DNA from: JBBDRW01 sp040905265
GTDB lineage: Bacteria > Bacteroidota > Rhodothermia > Balneolales > Balneolaceae
Length of the DNA: 30,205 nt
Assembly: GCA_040905265.1 (NCBI GenBank)
Contig: JBBDRW010000116.1
Location: forward strand, 1 to 30,205
Reading direction: 5' to 3'
Translations under genes and position numbers: made by a program
In this document: piece after piece, positions 8,016 through 15,534 of the stretch
Layout of the letters: each line of letters begins with the position of its first letter
Position numbering within the stretch: position 1 is the first letter of the stretch
The notes under the pieces: model-generated
The model's input: the letters and a program-made list of their open reading frames with translations, nothing else
Told to the model about the DNA's origin: nothing
The model's database searches: none

Positions 8016-10316
8016 TTAAAACGTTACGGTATAAGAGATTGCAGGGAGAATCGGAAGCAGCGGTACATCGTTTTTCTCTACCGGATTCTCCTCAAAATCG
8101 TATTGATAGAACCAGATATTTTTGCGGGAATAAGCATTTATCAACTGAAATTGCCACTCTCCATCGGCAATCTGAAAGAAAGAGCCGGAGCGGGAAACGC
8201 CGATATCGAGCCGATGGTACGATGGAAGCCGGGCTGCATTGAGATTCTCAATGATAAACACATCCCGGATCAAATTATCCCAGGGTGTCCGGTCCATCTG
8301 TGTCCGGCCGGCCGGTTCTGTATAGGCCTGTCCGGTTGCGTAGTTGAAGACGGATGTGAATGCCCAGCGATCTGAAAGTCGATACTGGATGACCAGGTTG
8401 AGATCATGCGTCCGGTCATACTTGGGCGGATAGAACCGGCCACGGTTCGGTTCATCCAATATATCCTGGTTGAATCCCGGGAACTTGCGGCGGGTAACTC
8501 CAAATGTGTATCCCAAAAAACCGGTAAGGGTACCCTCTGTTCGTTCAAAAAAGAGTTCCAGCCCATACGCGTACCCTTCACCGAACCGGAAGAGTTCCCG
8601 GTAGTCCAGCCCCGCCGGGTTATTAATAAACGGGTTTAATTCGAACAGATCCTGCATGGTTCGATAATAGAGTTCGATATCCAGCCCGTACTTTTCAAAC
8701 GGGACTGTTTTGGCACCGATTACAAACTGATCCCCGTAGGAGGGAGGGACACCTTCAGCGGTTGTAAGCCAGAGGTCAAAGCCGGAGAAAGCTTCATTGG
8801 TGATGAGAGTCAGGTACTGGTAGTATCGTCCATACGCTGCCTGCAACCGGATGGACGGATTTGGCTGGTAATCGAGTGAGATCCGTGGTTCCAGCCGGCT
8901 AAACTCACCTTCAGAGAAGTAGTTTCCCCGCAGTCCGGCTGTCAATATCCAGTCCGGATGAGGCCGCCATCGATTTTGCAGATATGCTGAGGTATATCGG
9001 GTATGAATTCGTGAATGAAACGACTCCTGATTGTCAAATGAGTCCCGGAACCGGAGGGTCAGGAACCCGCTCCAGATACCGGCTGACCAGGTGGAACGTT
9101 CACTCTGAATAAACTCCAGATCGCTCTTCGCGGACCAGTCATAGATATCGTTGTCCCGTTCAAATGCAGTCTGTGCGAACTCAAATTCAGGCTGGTTGAA
9201 ATAGCGTGATCCGGTCACCGTTGCTGACCCGAAGAGACGGTCTGAAAAAATATGCCTCCAGGTCGTACTGAGTGTCTGATTCCCGTACATAAGCGAGATT
9301 TCTGCATCCTGATTCAGTGGAATCTGAACCCGGTCATTACCAGAGTAAAATGCGACTGAAAACCGGTTGTTCTCGCTTGCATCAATATTGAGTTTGCCGT
9401 TGATATCGGTAAAATAGAACGTTTCAGGCACCAGTTCCGCCTGTGTTCGCAGAGCAGCCAGCAGTGGTTCCAGTGTAGAACGTCGAACAGCAATCATCCA
9501 GGAGCCATACCGGTAGGGTCCTTCGATCATGGCGCGGGAAGCAAGCATTCCGGCACTGACGGTACCTCTGAACTCATTTCGGTTTCCATCTTTGTTATAG
9601 ACAGTCAATACCGATCCCAGGCGGCCGCCATACTGTGCGGGGTAACCTCCTTTGTAGAGCCGTACATCTTTGACGGCATCCGGATTGAAAGTGGAATAGA
9701 AACCGAAAAAGTGGGACGGGTTGTAGACAGTGGTTTCATCCAGAAGTATAAGAGTCTGGTCCGGGCTGCCACCCCGAATATAAAGCCCGCTTGAGAAATC
9801 GGATGCTGCTTTGACGCCGGGCAGCAACTGTACAGAACGGAATACATCGGGTTCGAAGATCGCCGGCAGGCTTCGGATCAGTGCGGTTTCAACCTGTGAT
9901 ACACCAATATTCTGCAATTCTTCCAGTTCCGATTCGGATTGAACGACAATCTCTTCCAGTTCCACCCCCTCCGGTATCAGTTCTATATCGAGACGGAGAG
10001 TCTCGCCCGCTTCCAGTTCTACGGCCTCTTCAAAGAGTCTGTACCCGATATAGCTGGCTGCGATGGTATACGTGCCAGGTGGAAGATTGGTAATCGAGTA
10101 GTATCCGGAGGTGTTGGAAGCTGCGCCCCGGTTGATCTCTAACAGTGCGACATTCGCTGCAATCAGTGTCTCCCCGGTTGTGCGATCACTGATATATCCG
10201 TTGATGGAAGAACTATTCTGTGCAAATAGGGGCCGATTTGCTATAACGACAAATAGTGTGGTTATAGCAAGAATCAATGTGATTGGAGAACTGAATCCCG
10301 GCAGTTTGAAAGTCAT
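8016..10316 (-). CDS. TonB-dependent outer-membrane receptor with N-terminal carboxypeptidase-like domain
   Basis: 766 residues. Signal peptide to about residue 33 (PLFAQ), then a carboxypeptidase-regulatory-like beta-sandwich at about 37-115 (INGYISDRTTGETLIAANVA, then YYSITNLPPGTYTIAASYIG), a plug domain with QVETALIRSLPAIFEPDVFR and YIRGGSPDQTLILLDETTVY at about 140-200, and a 22-strand-type barrel ending in an aromatic residue (PAISYTVTF). The family imports large or scarce substrates using TonB energy. Ligand unknown; there is no SusD gene nearby, so a SusCD glycan system is unlikely. It pairs with the DUF4249 lipoprotein. The 58 bases upstream contain a small GTAAA/TTTAC hairpin but no promoter I would defend. 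Confidence 0.93.
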   Translation of the reverse strand: MTFKLPGFSSPITLILAITTLFVVIANRPLFAQNSSSINGYISDRTTGETLIAANVALLEINRGAASNTSGYYSITNLPPGTYTIAASYIGYRLFEEAVELEAGETLRLDIELIPEGVELEEIVVQSESELEELQNIGVSQVETALIRSLPAIFEPDVFRSVQLLPGVKAASDFSSGLYIRGGSPDQTLILLDETTVYNPSHFFGFYSTFNPDAVKDVRLYKGGYPAQYGGRLGSVLTVYNKDGNRNEFRGTVSAGMLASRAMIEGPYRYGSWMIAVRRSTLEPLLAALRTQAELVPETFYFTDINGKLNIDASENNRFSVAFYSGNDRVQIPLNQDAEISLMYGNQTLSTTWRHIFSDRLFGSATVTGSRYFNQPEFEFAQTAFERDNDIYDWSAKSDLEFIQSERSTWSAGIWSGFLTLRFRDSFDNQESFHSRIHTRYTSAYLQNRWRPHPDWILTAGLRGNYFSEGEFSRLEPRISLDYQPNPSIRLQAAYGRYYQYLTLITNEAFSGFDLWLTTAEGVPPSYGDQFVIGAKTVPFEKYGLDIELYYRTMQDLFELNPFINNPAGLDYRELFRFGEGYAYGLELFFERTEGTLTGFLGYTFGVTRRKFPGFNQDILDEPNRGRFYPPKYDRTHDLNLVIQYRLSDRWAFTSVFNYATGQAYTEPAGRTQMDRTPWDNLIRDVFIIENLNAARLPSYHRLDIGVSRSGSFFQIADGEWQFQLINAYSRKNIWFYQYDFEENPVEKNDVPLLPILPAISYTVTF

Positions 10317-10374
10317 AGGGTTGAATCAATTTCACGGTTCTGCTATCTGTGGCTCAGATTCTGTAAACCGGGAT

Positions 10375-10560
10375 TTACACCAAAGATTTTAGGGTCAGAA
10401 TCGCTGTAGTAACAGTATATCCAAACATATTATTGTTTTTTAGATGTAATAGATTGTCGTATCTTTTCGTTACAGGTATGAAATTATTGAGGAATTTCTC
10501 TCGGTTTTCAGAAACCGGAAGAATCTCTTTAATGGACTGGTAACATTCATACGGGGTCAT
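10375..10560 (-). CDS. Possible small protein of 61 residues
   Basis: The minus frame opens at an ATG at 10558-10560 and runs MTPYECYQSIKEILPVSENR ... to a TAA at 10375. It would precede the TonB receptor by 58 bases on the same strand. There is no ribosome binding site and no family I recognise. The longer version of this frame, which reaches into the tmRNA gene, is not credible. The stretch 10317-10618 contains nothing else I can support. Confidence 0.2.
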   Translation of the reverse strand: MTPYECYQSIKEILPVSENREKFLNNFIPVTKRYDNLLHLKNNNMFGYTVTTAILTLKSLV

Positions 10561-10618
10561 TTCGTTTCTGTTTCGTATAGAAACAAATTTGGCCAGAAAT
10601 ATTGATCTTTGACGTATT

Positions 10619-10990
10619 GGGGCTGTAAAGGATTCGACGGGTTGCGTAGCATCGCAGACTGCATGTCGAGTACGACCGATGGATCTCGTAAAACGACCAT
10701 CATGGATAAATTGTAGTTGACAACAATTACTCTTACCGTCTCGCTGCGTAACGCAGCTTGAGACCGTTCCCTCAGGCGTTTGTCTGTCATCACTGAGCCG
10801 GAGCGTCAAAAAGGACAGAATAGCAGAGATGTGTTCCTGTCGCATTTTCTGTAAAATTTTAGCAGGATAGTCTGAGGTTGCCTGGTCGCCGGGCAAAGCT
10901 TCAGGTGAAACAAAAAACAGCGACTACACATGTAGATGTTTGATCGATATACCTTCCCGGACCCGGGTTCGACTCCCGGCAGCTCCACCA
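10619..10990 (+). ncRNA. ssrA: Transfer-messenger RNA (tmRNA, SsrA)
   Basis: 372 bases. The 5' end GGGGCTGTAAAGGATTCGAC is the classic tmRNA start, and the 3' end carries a T arm (CCGGG-TTCGACT-CCCGG) followed by CAGCTCC-A-CCA. The first seven bases pair with the last acceptor bases, including one G-U pair, so both halves of the tRNA-like domain are intact. The internal reading frame ends in LAA followed by TAA, and that stop lies in the loop of a hairpin (CTGCG/CGCAG), as in other tmRNAs. tmRNA rescues stalled ribosomes and tags the unfinished protein for degradation with SmpB. A -7-like GATCTTTG sits at 10604-10611, seven bases before the 5' end, without a good -33. Long open frames on either strand here are artefacts. 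Confidence 0.95.
10719..10751 (+). other. tmRNA tag reading frame
   Basis: Aligning TAGTT here with the TAGTC that precedes the resume codon in E. coli puts the resume codon at GAC (10719-10721). The tag is then DNNYSYRLAA, 10 residues, ending in the LAA that ClpXP-type proteases recognise, with TAA at 10749. If the frame resumed one codon earlier the tag would begin with Val (GTT). The resume position is inferred by analogy. Confidence 0.75.
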
Positions 10991-11118
10991 TAATCGAACA
11001 CGATATCTTTCACTGTTTCTCAAAGCTTCTATGGCACCGGAAGCAGTGTAAGACGGGGTGCTACAGGGTTCGTGTTGCAGGGCAGTGCCCTGCGGTTCGA
11101 CTCCCGGCAGCTCCACCA
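10991..11118 (+). repeat. Tandem repeat unit 1 ending in a tmRNA 3'-end copy
   Basis: 128 bases directly after the tmRNA CCA. Its last part repeats the tmRNA 3' end: a 28-bp identical stretch, 10966-10993 in the gene and 11094-11121 here, from GGTTCGACTCC through CCACCATAA. The T-arm 5' strand is not conserved, so this is not a tRNA gene. A GCAGGGC/GCCCTGC hairpin lies just before the copy. Identity limited to the T-loop-to-CCA segment is what integrases leave when they use a tRNA or tmRNA 3' end as attachment site. Confidence 0.75.
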
Positions 11119-11245
11119 TAACCAAAAATGATATCTTCCTCTGTTCTTCAAAGCTTCTATGGAGTCTGAAGCAGTGAACGACGGGACGCAACAGGGCTTG
11201 TGTTGCAAAGTGGTGCTCTGCTCTTCGATTCGCGGTAGTTCCACG
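11119..11245 (+). repeat. Tandem repeat unit 2, diverged, ending in a degenerate tmRNA 3' end
   Basis: It aligns with unit 1 over its whole length: shared GATATCTT, TTCAAAGCTTCTATGG, GAAGCAGTG, GACGGG and GTGTTGCA blocks at the same offsets. The final copy has decayed (TTCGATTCGCGGTAGTTCCACG), so it is probably older than unit 1. No integrase or phage gene is near. The 5' part of the open frame leading into the M23 gene overlaps this repeat and is not coding. Confidence 0.65.
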
Positions 11246-11311
11246 TTTCTCTTTTGTATTGGTTTTTTCCGGTCACTTGTCAGCACATCTTCTCTTATTA
11301 TCAGGTATTTC

Positions 11312-12157
11312 ATGGTACAATGGATATGCCATTTTACTGTTGCTGTATGCATTCTTTTCGTGAGTATATATACACCTGCTCAGGCACAGGAAGCCGTAGA
11401 GGTATTTCGGATTGTATCCGGAAACAGAATTGAGTTACGTGCACTGAACCCCAATCCCTATCCGGTTACAGTAGAATTTGAGTACGAAGTTGAAAATCTG
11501 GAGGATCCCGGAAATGGCCGCTTCACTGTTCTGCTAAATGCCCGGAATAATCAGGTCGTTCGTCAATTTCAGATTCTGGATCAAAACCGCCCCTGGAGAA
11601 TTGACACCAAATCCCGCTCCACTATCGGTAACCTTTTTTCACCCACGGATAAGGAGTATCTCTACCTGCTTCCATTCGAATGTTGTGAGGCGTACAGGCT
11701 TCACCAGGGTTACGAGGGGAGGATACAGAGTGGCGCGCCTACACATACCGGGCGGTTGGCCTACTCACTCGATTTTGAAATGGAGGAGGGAACTCCGGTA
11801 CTGGCTTCACGAAAAGGAGTCGTTGCGGGCCTGAAATCTGATTCGGAGGAGGGTGGGCCGGATCCCGGCCTGGCCAATGACGGCAACTATATCCTGATAT
11901 TGCACAACGACGGTTCGGTTGCCGTCTATGCACATCTGAAACCGGGTGGAGTCAATGTCGCCGTTGGCCAGCCGGTTGAACGGGGAGATGTGATTGGATA
12001 TTCCGGCAATACCGGGTTCAGCAGTTCTCCTCATCTCCATTTTATGGTAGGGCGCTTCAGCCTGGACGGCGTATTCCACTCATTCCCGGTTCTCTATCAA
12101 TCAGATGAGGATACGATTTCAGAGTTTGAAGTCGGTAGTGACTATCAGGCTGGATGA
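11312..12157 (+). CDS. M23-family (LytM-like) peptidase, exported
   Basis: 281 residues from the ATG at 11312, which begins a clean signal peptide (MVQWICHFTVAVCILFVS... ending AQAQ at about 26). The frame is open further up to 11159, but that part lies in the tmRNA-end repeats. A beta-rich N-terminal region precedes the peptidase domain: AYSLDFEMEEGTPV with metal-ligand D154, YAHLKPGG with H208, GYSGNTGF, and the HLH pair H241-L-H243. The usual first His ligand (HxxxD) is replaced by Ala/Tyr, a variant I recall from the 'YALDF' subgroup. Canonical relatives cut peptidoglycan cross-links; activity is uncertain here. The 3' end faces a hairpin at 12211. Confidence 0.87.
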   Translation: MVQWICHFTVAVCILFVSIYTPAQAQEAVEVFRIVSGNRIELRALNPNPYPVTVEFEYEVENLEDPGNGRFTVLLNARNNQVVRQFQILDQNRPWRIDTKSRSTIGNLFSPTDKEYLYLLPFECCEAYRLHQGYEGRIQSGAPTHTGRLAYSLDFEMEEGTPVLASRKGVVAGLKSDSEEGGPDPGLANDGNYILILHNDGSVAVYAHLKPGGVNVAVGQPVERGDVIGYSGNTGFSSSPHLHFMVGRFSLDGVFHSFPVLYQSDEDTISEFEVGSDYQAG

Positions 12158-12210
12158 CACATTCTTTGTCATCGGTATAAGAAGAATGCTGATGTACAGA
12201 TAGTCTGAAC

Positions 12211-12238
12211 ACCCCGGTGAAAGACAACCCACCGGGGT
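12211..12238. terminator. Hairpin between convergent genes
   Basis: ACCCCGGTG (12211-12219) and CACCGGGGT (12230-12238) form a perfect 9-bp GC-rich stem with a 10-base loop. It lies between the M23 stop and the stop of the beta-barrel gene on the other strand. It lacks a long T run on either side, so a bidirectional terminator is likely but not certain. Confidence 0.6.
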
Positions 12239-12250
12239 ATTCAGGCCTGG

Positions 12251-12727
12251 TTAATTCAGAAAGAAGCGGAAGCCGAGTGCTCCGTTAAATCCAAAGTTGA
12301 AGTCGGGATGTACATCAATCGTCGGCGCAACTTCAAAAAAGAGATCAATCGGTACTTCCGTGAAATTAAAGCCGATTCCGGACGGGAGCCGCACACCGAA
12401 CAGTGCATCGTCCATCCACTGATACCAGATCAGACGTGCCCCACCTCCATAGTAGTAGTGAAGTGTACCCACTTCCCAATCCAGATCTGTATAAAATTTG
12501 TGAGCAAGTATATCAGCATGGGTATAGAAGCTGGAGTTGTTGTCAGAAATGGAGAAACTGACGGCACCTGCGATAGCAGTCGATTCAGAAATCCAGGCCT
12601 TGTAACTCAATCCGTCCGGTGAGCCAATGACGGCTCCAACGCCGAAGCCGCGATCCTGAGCTTCAGCATCTTTCAGAATGAACGTCAGTGTGAAAGCAAA
12701 CAGGAAAATCAGTAGTAGTTTTTTCAT
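12251..12727 (-). CDS. Small outer-membrane beta-barrel protein
   Basis: 158 residues. Signal peptide MKKLLLIFLFAFTLTFILKDAEAQ, then alternating amphipathic strands: GFGVGAVIGSPDGLSYKAWI, STAIAGAVSFSI, YTHADILAHKF, TLHYYYGGGARLIWYQ, FGVRLPSGIGFNF, IDLFFEVAPTID, and a final FGFNGALGFRFFLN ending in aromatics as barrel proteins do. About eight strands are expected. The 'GxGIGAPxGLSxK' opening resembles small barrels of the BAPKO_0422/DUF3996 type; that link is from memory. Function unknown. A palindrome sits about 40-55 bases upstream of the start. Confidence 0.75.
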   Translation of the reverse strand: MKKLLLIFLFAFTLTFILKDAEAQDRGFGVGAVIGSPDGLSYKAWISESTAIAGAVSFSISDNNSSFYTHADILAHKFYTDLDWEVGTLHYYYGGGARLIWYQWMDDALFGVRLPSGIGFNFTEVPIDLFFEVAPTIDVHPDFNFGFNGALGFRFFLN

Positions 12728-12764
12728 GGTTTTGGATTTTTATGCGGCAAAATGGCCGGTTATT

Positions 12765-12783
12765 ATTTAGAATAGTTCTAAAT
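12765..12783. promoter_or_regulatory. 8-bp inverted repeat upstream of the barrel gene
   Basis: ATTTAGAA (12765-12772), three bases, TTCTAAAT (12776-12783). On the minus strand it overlaps TAATTTAG, a 7/8 match to the -7 element TAnnTTTG. Its size and its place ahead of the 12727 start suit a dimeric repressor or activator site. No matching regulator gene is in the window. Confidence 0.4.
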
Positions 12784-12940
12784 TACAGAAATAATCGCCA
12801 TTTGTAGTTAGTTATGGTTGTTTTGGAAAAATACTGAAAATTTTTTGTAACAAATAGGGTCTAGCTTTCTCCTTATAGATAGATAGACGATAGAATCCTA
12901 TCGCTTATTCCCCTTCTTATTGAAACAAACCTAATGCATA

Positions 12941-12974
12941 AAGCCTCGGAATTGACTGTTCCGGGGCTTTTTTT
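12941..12974 (+). terminator. Rho-independent terminator with no plus-strand gene before it
   Basis: AAGCCTCGGAA (12941-12951) pairs with TTCCGGGGCTT (12959-12969) over a 7-base loop and runs into a T tract. No plus-strand gene lies between 12157 and here. A smaller hairpin CGATAG/CTATCG lies about 40-50 bases before the stem. The terminator therefore probably ends a small untranslated RNA starting somewhere in 12790-12900; no promoter match is good enough to fix the start. Confidence 0.65.
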
Positions 12975-13147
12975 ATTACTTAGTTTCGTGCTTTCCAGAT
13001 CGGTACTTATAAATGTTCCGTTTGTTCGTGATGGACCATTGTGTTGAAGTCGCGTTGCGTGGGCGAAACGGTGTTTCGCCGGGCTTTTTTTTATTACTTA
13101 GTCTTGGGCCTTTCAGGTCGGTACTCATAAATGTTCCGTTGGTTTGT
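12961..13147 (+). repeat. 118-bp-offset tandem repeat carrying two terminator tails
   Basis: The segments at about 12961-13029 and 13079-13147 are similar at a constant 118-base offset: both have a T tract, then TTATTACTTAG, CGGTAC, and ATAAATGTTCCGTT. Each begins in the tail of a terminator. The stems differ in sequence, so the units have diverged or were assembled from different RNAs. Apart from these repeats and the sites listed separately, the gene-free stretch 12728-13227 contains nothing I recognise. Confidence 0.6.
13062..13092 (+). terminator. Second orphan rho-independent terminator
   Basis: GGCGAAAC (13062-13069) and GTTTCGCC (13073-13080) form a perfect 8-bp stem with a 3-base loop, followed by GGGC and eight T. 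As with the terminator at 12941, there is no plus-strand gene before it. The RNA it would end spans about 12975-13092. The downstream gene is on the minus strand and ends at 13228. Confidence 0.65.
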
Positions 13148-13227
13148 TTTGGCACACAGTTCAATCATACTTCAATAGAGTGGAAATGTTCCGCCTGCAA
13201 TGAGTTAACCGATGCAGAGGTTCGGTA

Positions 13228-15474
13228 TCAAAAGTAAATCCGGTAGAGAAGATCTGCAGACCGGCCGGGTTCCGGGAAGATCTCTTTGATGCGTGAGAGG
13301 TGGTTGTAATACTCCGTGTTCATCAGGTTCCGGATGTTGAGCGTCAGGGTATGAAAGGTATTGCCGATGCTGAACCGGTACTGGCCTTTCAGATCTACGG
13401 TTGTATATCCTGACGTGGCCGATTCAAATTCAGCAGTGCGGTTTTGAGCAGCTGCAAATTTCAGCCGGCCGCCGATAGAAAATCCTGATTTCGCATACCG
13501 TAACCCGATACCTCCCTCCATAGGCGGAATCATTGGCAGGGGCTGTTTTTTTTGTTCCAGGCCGGCCTGCTCCTGTTCTTCGTCGGAGAGTGTACGGTTC
13601 CCGATGGTGAAGGTGTAGGTGCCGTCTATCACCAGATTCTCTTGCAGTTGTATTTCGGCATCCAGTTCTGTTCCATACATGGCCGCTCTGGCTCCAACAA
13701 ATTGCCAGTTGTTGAATTCAGGAAGGCGATGGTTTGGCTCTCCTGTGTCTTGAGGGTGAATGTAATTGTTGAAATAGTTGTAGTAGGCAGAGAATTCAAT
13801 ATGTGCACTGTCGGTTCGGTATCTGGCAAATAGCTCACTCCCAAGTGCCCGTTCGGGGGAGAGGTCCGGATTTCCGACCTCATAGGAGTAGGCGGCCAGA
13901 TGCGGCCCCTCAGAATATAACTCTTCCACTGATGGTGGCCGGAAAGAGTGCATCAGGGTCGTGCCCAGGTAATATCCGTTGCCGAAATTATAGATGGCGG
14001 CAATAGAGGAAGCGAGAGCCTGGAAGGTACGTTCACGTACATGCCCGATAACCGGACTGTTACGTTCCTGGTCCGGTTTGAACCTGTGGTATTCATATCG
14101 AAGGCCGGATTCCAGGTGAAGGTCACCGAGGTCAATCTCCTGGATCGCAAAAACGGCTGCACTTCCAGAGGTCGAGTTCGGTGTTCGCGATCCGAAAACA
14201 GAGTAATCAACCAGTTCAGAGTCGATACCGATCAGGCCGCTCTCAAAAAATCCCCACTCCTGGTTCCGAATTTTAACAGATCCGGAATGGGAGATCATTC
14301 TATATTCCGTCCCAACAATACCGCCATCTTCAATTTCCGCATGGTGATAACTGGTAAAACCGCCGCGGAGTTCGAGAAGATTGAATGTATCGTGATTCAG
14401 GAGCACCTCGCTGCGCCCTTCACCCTGATATTTTACCATCTCCATGTTGACTCCCTCTGCATGCCCGCCATCCGGGTTTGGGGGTATGCCATACTCATTG
14501 TAGTACATAGAACCGGAGAGACCTGCATACCCCCAGGGTTTGATATATCCGATCCCTAACGCATTGTCACTGGATAGAATTCCGGTATTGGTTACACGCC
14601 CTCCGGGTGCCCGGAAATCCTGTCCGGTTCGGCCATTCAGTTGCAAGGTTACCACAACCGGATCAAATGGTATATTCAGTGAGCTGGCCCCGGTTAGCCC
14701 CCGGTTTACGGTGACACCCTGGGCAGAGAGTACTCCTGTTGTACGGGTTGGTACAGTGTTTGGAATCCGGTTTTTTACTACGTTGATAACGCCCCCCAGG
14801 GCGTTGGCGCCATATTCGAATGCGGCCGGCCCCCTGGCTACCTGAATCTCTTCTGCCGAGGAGGGGTCGAGACTGACAGCGTGGTCGGCCGAAGTCCAGG
14901 AGACATCGCTCGACTTGCCGCCATCCTGAAGTATTTCAACCCTCAGGTCTCCAAGCCCCCGTATCACCGGCCTGCCCGGCGCTACTCCCATCGTTCGCTG
15001 GGAAAAACCGGCTCTCGACTCAAGTGTTTCGGAGAGTGTGGTCCCCAGATCCTGCCGCAATTCGTCTCCGGTAATTTTCACAGAGGCGTGTTCCATACCG
15101 GAACCGACCAGTATCTCGGAATCGGCGATCACTTCAACCGTCTGTCCGGTAAGTATGGTTGAACGGAGCTGGATAAGAATTTCAATCTCATCGTCTGTCG
15201 TGACGGTAATTGACCGGTTCTGGGTTACATACCCGATTCGGTGAACGACCAGTGTATAGGTACCGTTCGGGACATTTCGAAACGAAAACGAACCACTATT
15301 GTTGGATGTGGTCGTCCGGTTAATCTCCTCCAGATGGATGTATGCAAAGGCTACATCCTCCCCGGATTCGGTATCCTGAATCATACCTGATATTGCAGCC
15401 GACTGTCCGTGTGCAGTTTGTAAAAGAAACGTCAGGAGCAGTGTTGCTGATACAAGTAATAGATATCGGGTCAT
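13228..15474 (-). CDS. TonB-dependent receptor, ZnuD-like (probable zinc/metal uptake)
   Basis: 748 residues. Signal peptide to about 24 (LLLQTAHGQ), carboxypeptidase-like domain about 25-110 (ISGMIQDTESGEDVAFAYIH), and a plug with GTTLSETLESRAGF, RPVIRGLGDLRVEILQDGGK, and ARGPAAFEYGANALGGVINV. The barrel ends LLYRIYF. Early in the barrel is YNEYGIPPNPDGGHAEGVNM followed by EMVKYQGEGRSEV; the order YGIP - His - GV-M - RxE is what I know from ZnuD-type zinc receptors, although the His-rich loop is nearly absent. The operon partners (His-rich lipoprotein, Cys/His peptide) favour zinc or another soft metal. Transcribed from the promoter at 16874. Substrate is inferred. Confidence 0.88.
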   Translation of the reverse strand: MTRYLLLVSATLLLTFLLQTAHGQSAAISGMIQDTESGEDVAFAYIHLEEINRTTTSNNSGSFSFRNVPNGTYTLVVHRIGYVTQNRSITVTTDDEIEILIQLRSTILTGQTVEVIADSEILVGSGMEHASVKITGDELRQDLGTTLSETLESRAGFSQRTMGVAPGRPVIRGLGDLRVEILQDGGKSSDVSWTSADHAVSLDPSSAEEIQVARGPAAFEYGANALGGVINVVKNRIPNTVPTRTTGVLSAQGVTVNRGLTGASSLNIPFDPVVVTLQLNGRTGQDFRAPGGRVTNTGILSSDNALGIGYIKPWGYAGLSGSMYYNEYGIPPNPDGGHAEGVNMEMVKYQGEGRSEVLLNHDTFNLLELRGGFTSYHHAEIEDGGIVGTEYRMISHSGSVKIRNQEWGFFESGLIGIDSELVDYSVFGSRTPNSTSGSAAVFAIQEIDLGDLHLESGLRYEYHRFKPDQERNSPVIGHVRERTFQALASSIAAIYNFGNGYYLGTTLMHSFRPPSVEELYSEGPHLAAYSYEVGNPDLSPERALGSELFARYRTDSAHIEFSAYYNYFNNYIHPQDTGEPNHRLPEFNNWQFVGARAAMYGTELDAEIQLQENLVIDGTYTFTIGNRTLSDEEQEQAGLEQKKQPLPMIPPMEGGIGLRYAKSGFSIGGRLKFAAAQNRTAEFESATSGYTTVDLKGQYRFSIGNTFHTLTLNIRNLMNTEYYNHLSRIKEIFPEPGRSADLLYRIYF

Positions 15475-15534
15475 GGCATCGTCCGTTCTTGAAAAAAAGA
15501 TCAGGGCAGCGGTTCAGGCAGCCCTGAACATAAT

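Noticed and set aside
10375..10896. 173-residue minus-strand open frame
   Set aside because: Two thirds of it is antisense to the tmRNA gene; only the last 61 residues, from an ATG at 10560, are kept as a low-confidence possibility.
11041..11118. Possible tRNA gene ending in CCA
   Set aside because: No matching 5' acceptor strand, no D or anticodon arm, and the T-arm 5' strand does not pair; it is a 3'-end copy.
10806..11352. Minus-strand frames containing VELPGVEP-type peptides
   Set aside because: They are antisense to tmRNA 3' ends and their repeats, a well-known annotation artefact.
13948..14559. 203-residue plus-strand open frame
   Set aside because: Antisense shadow of the ZnuD-like receptor.
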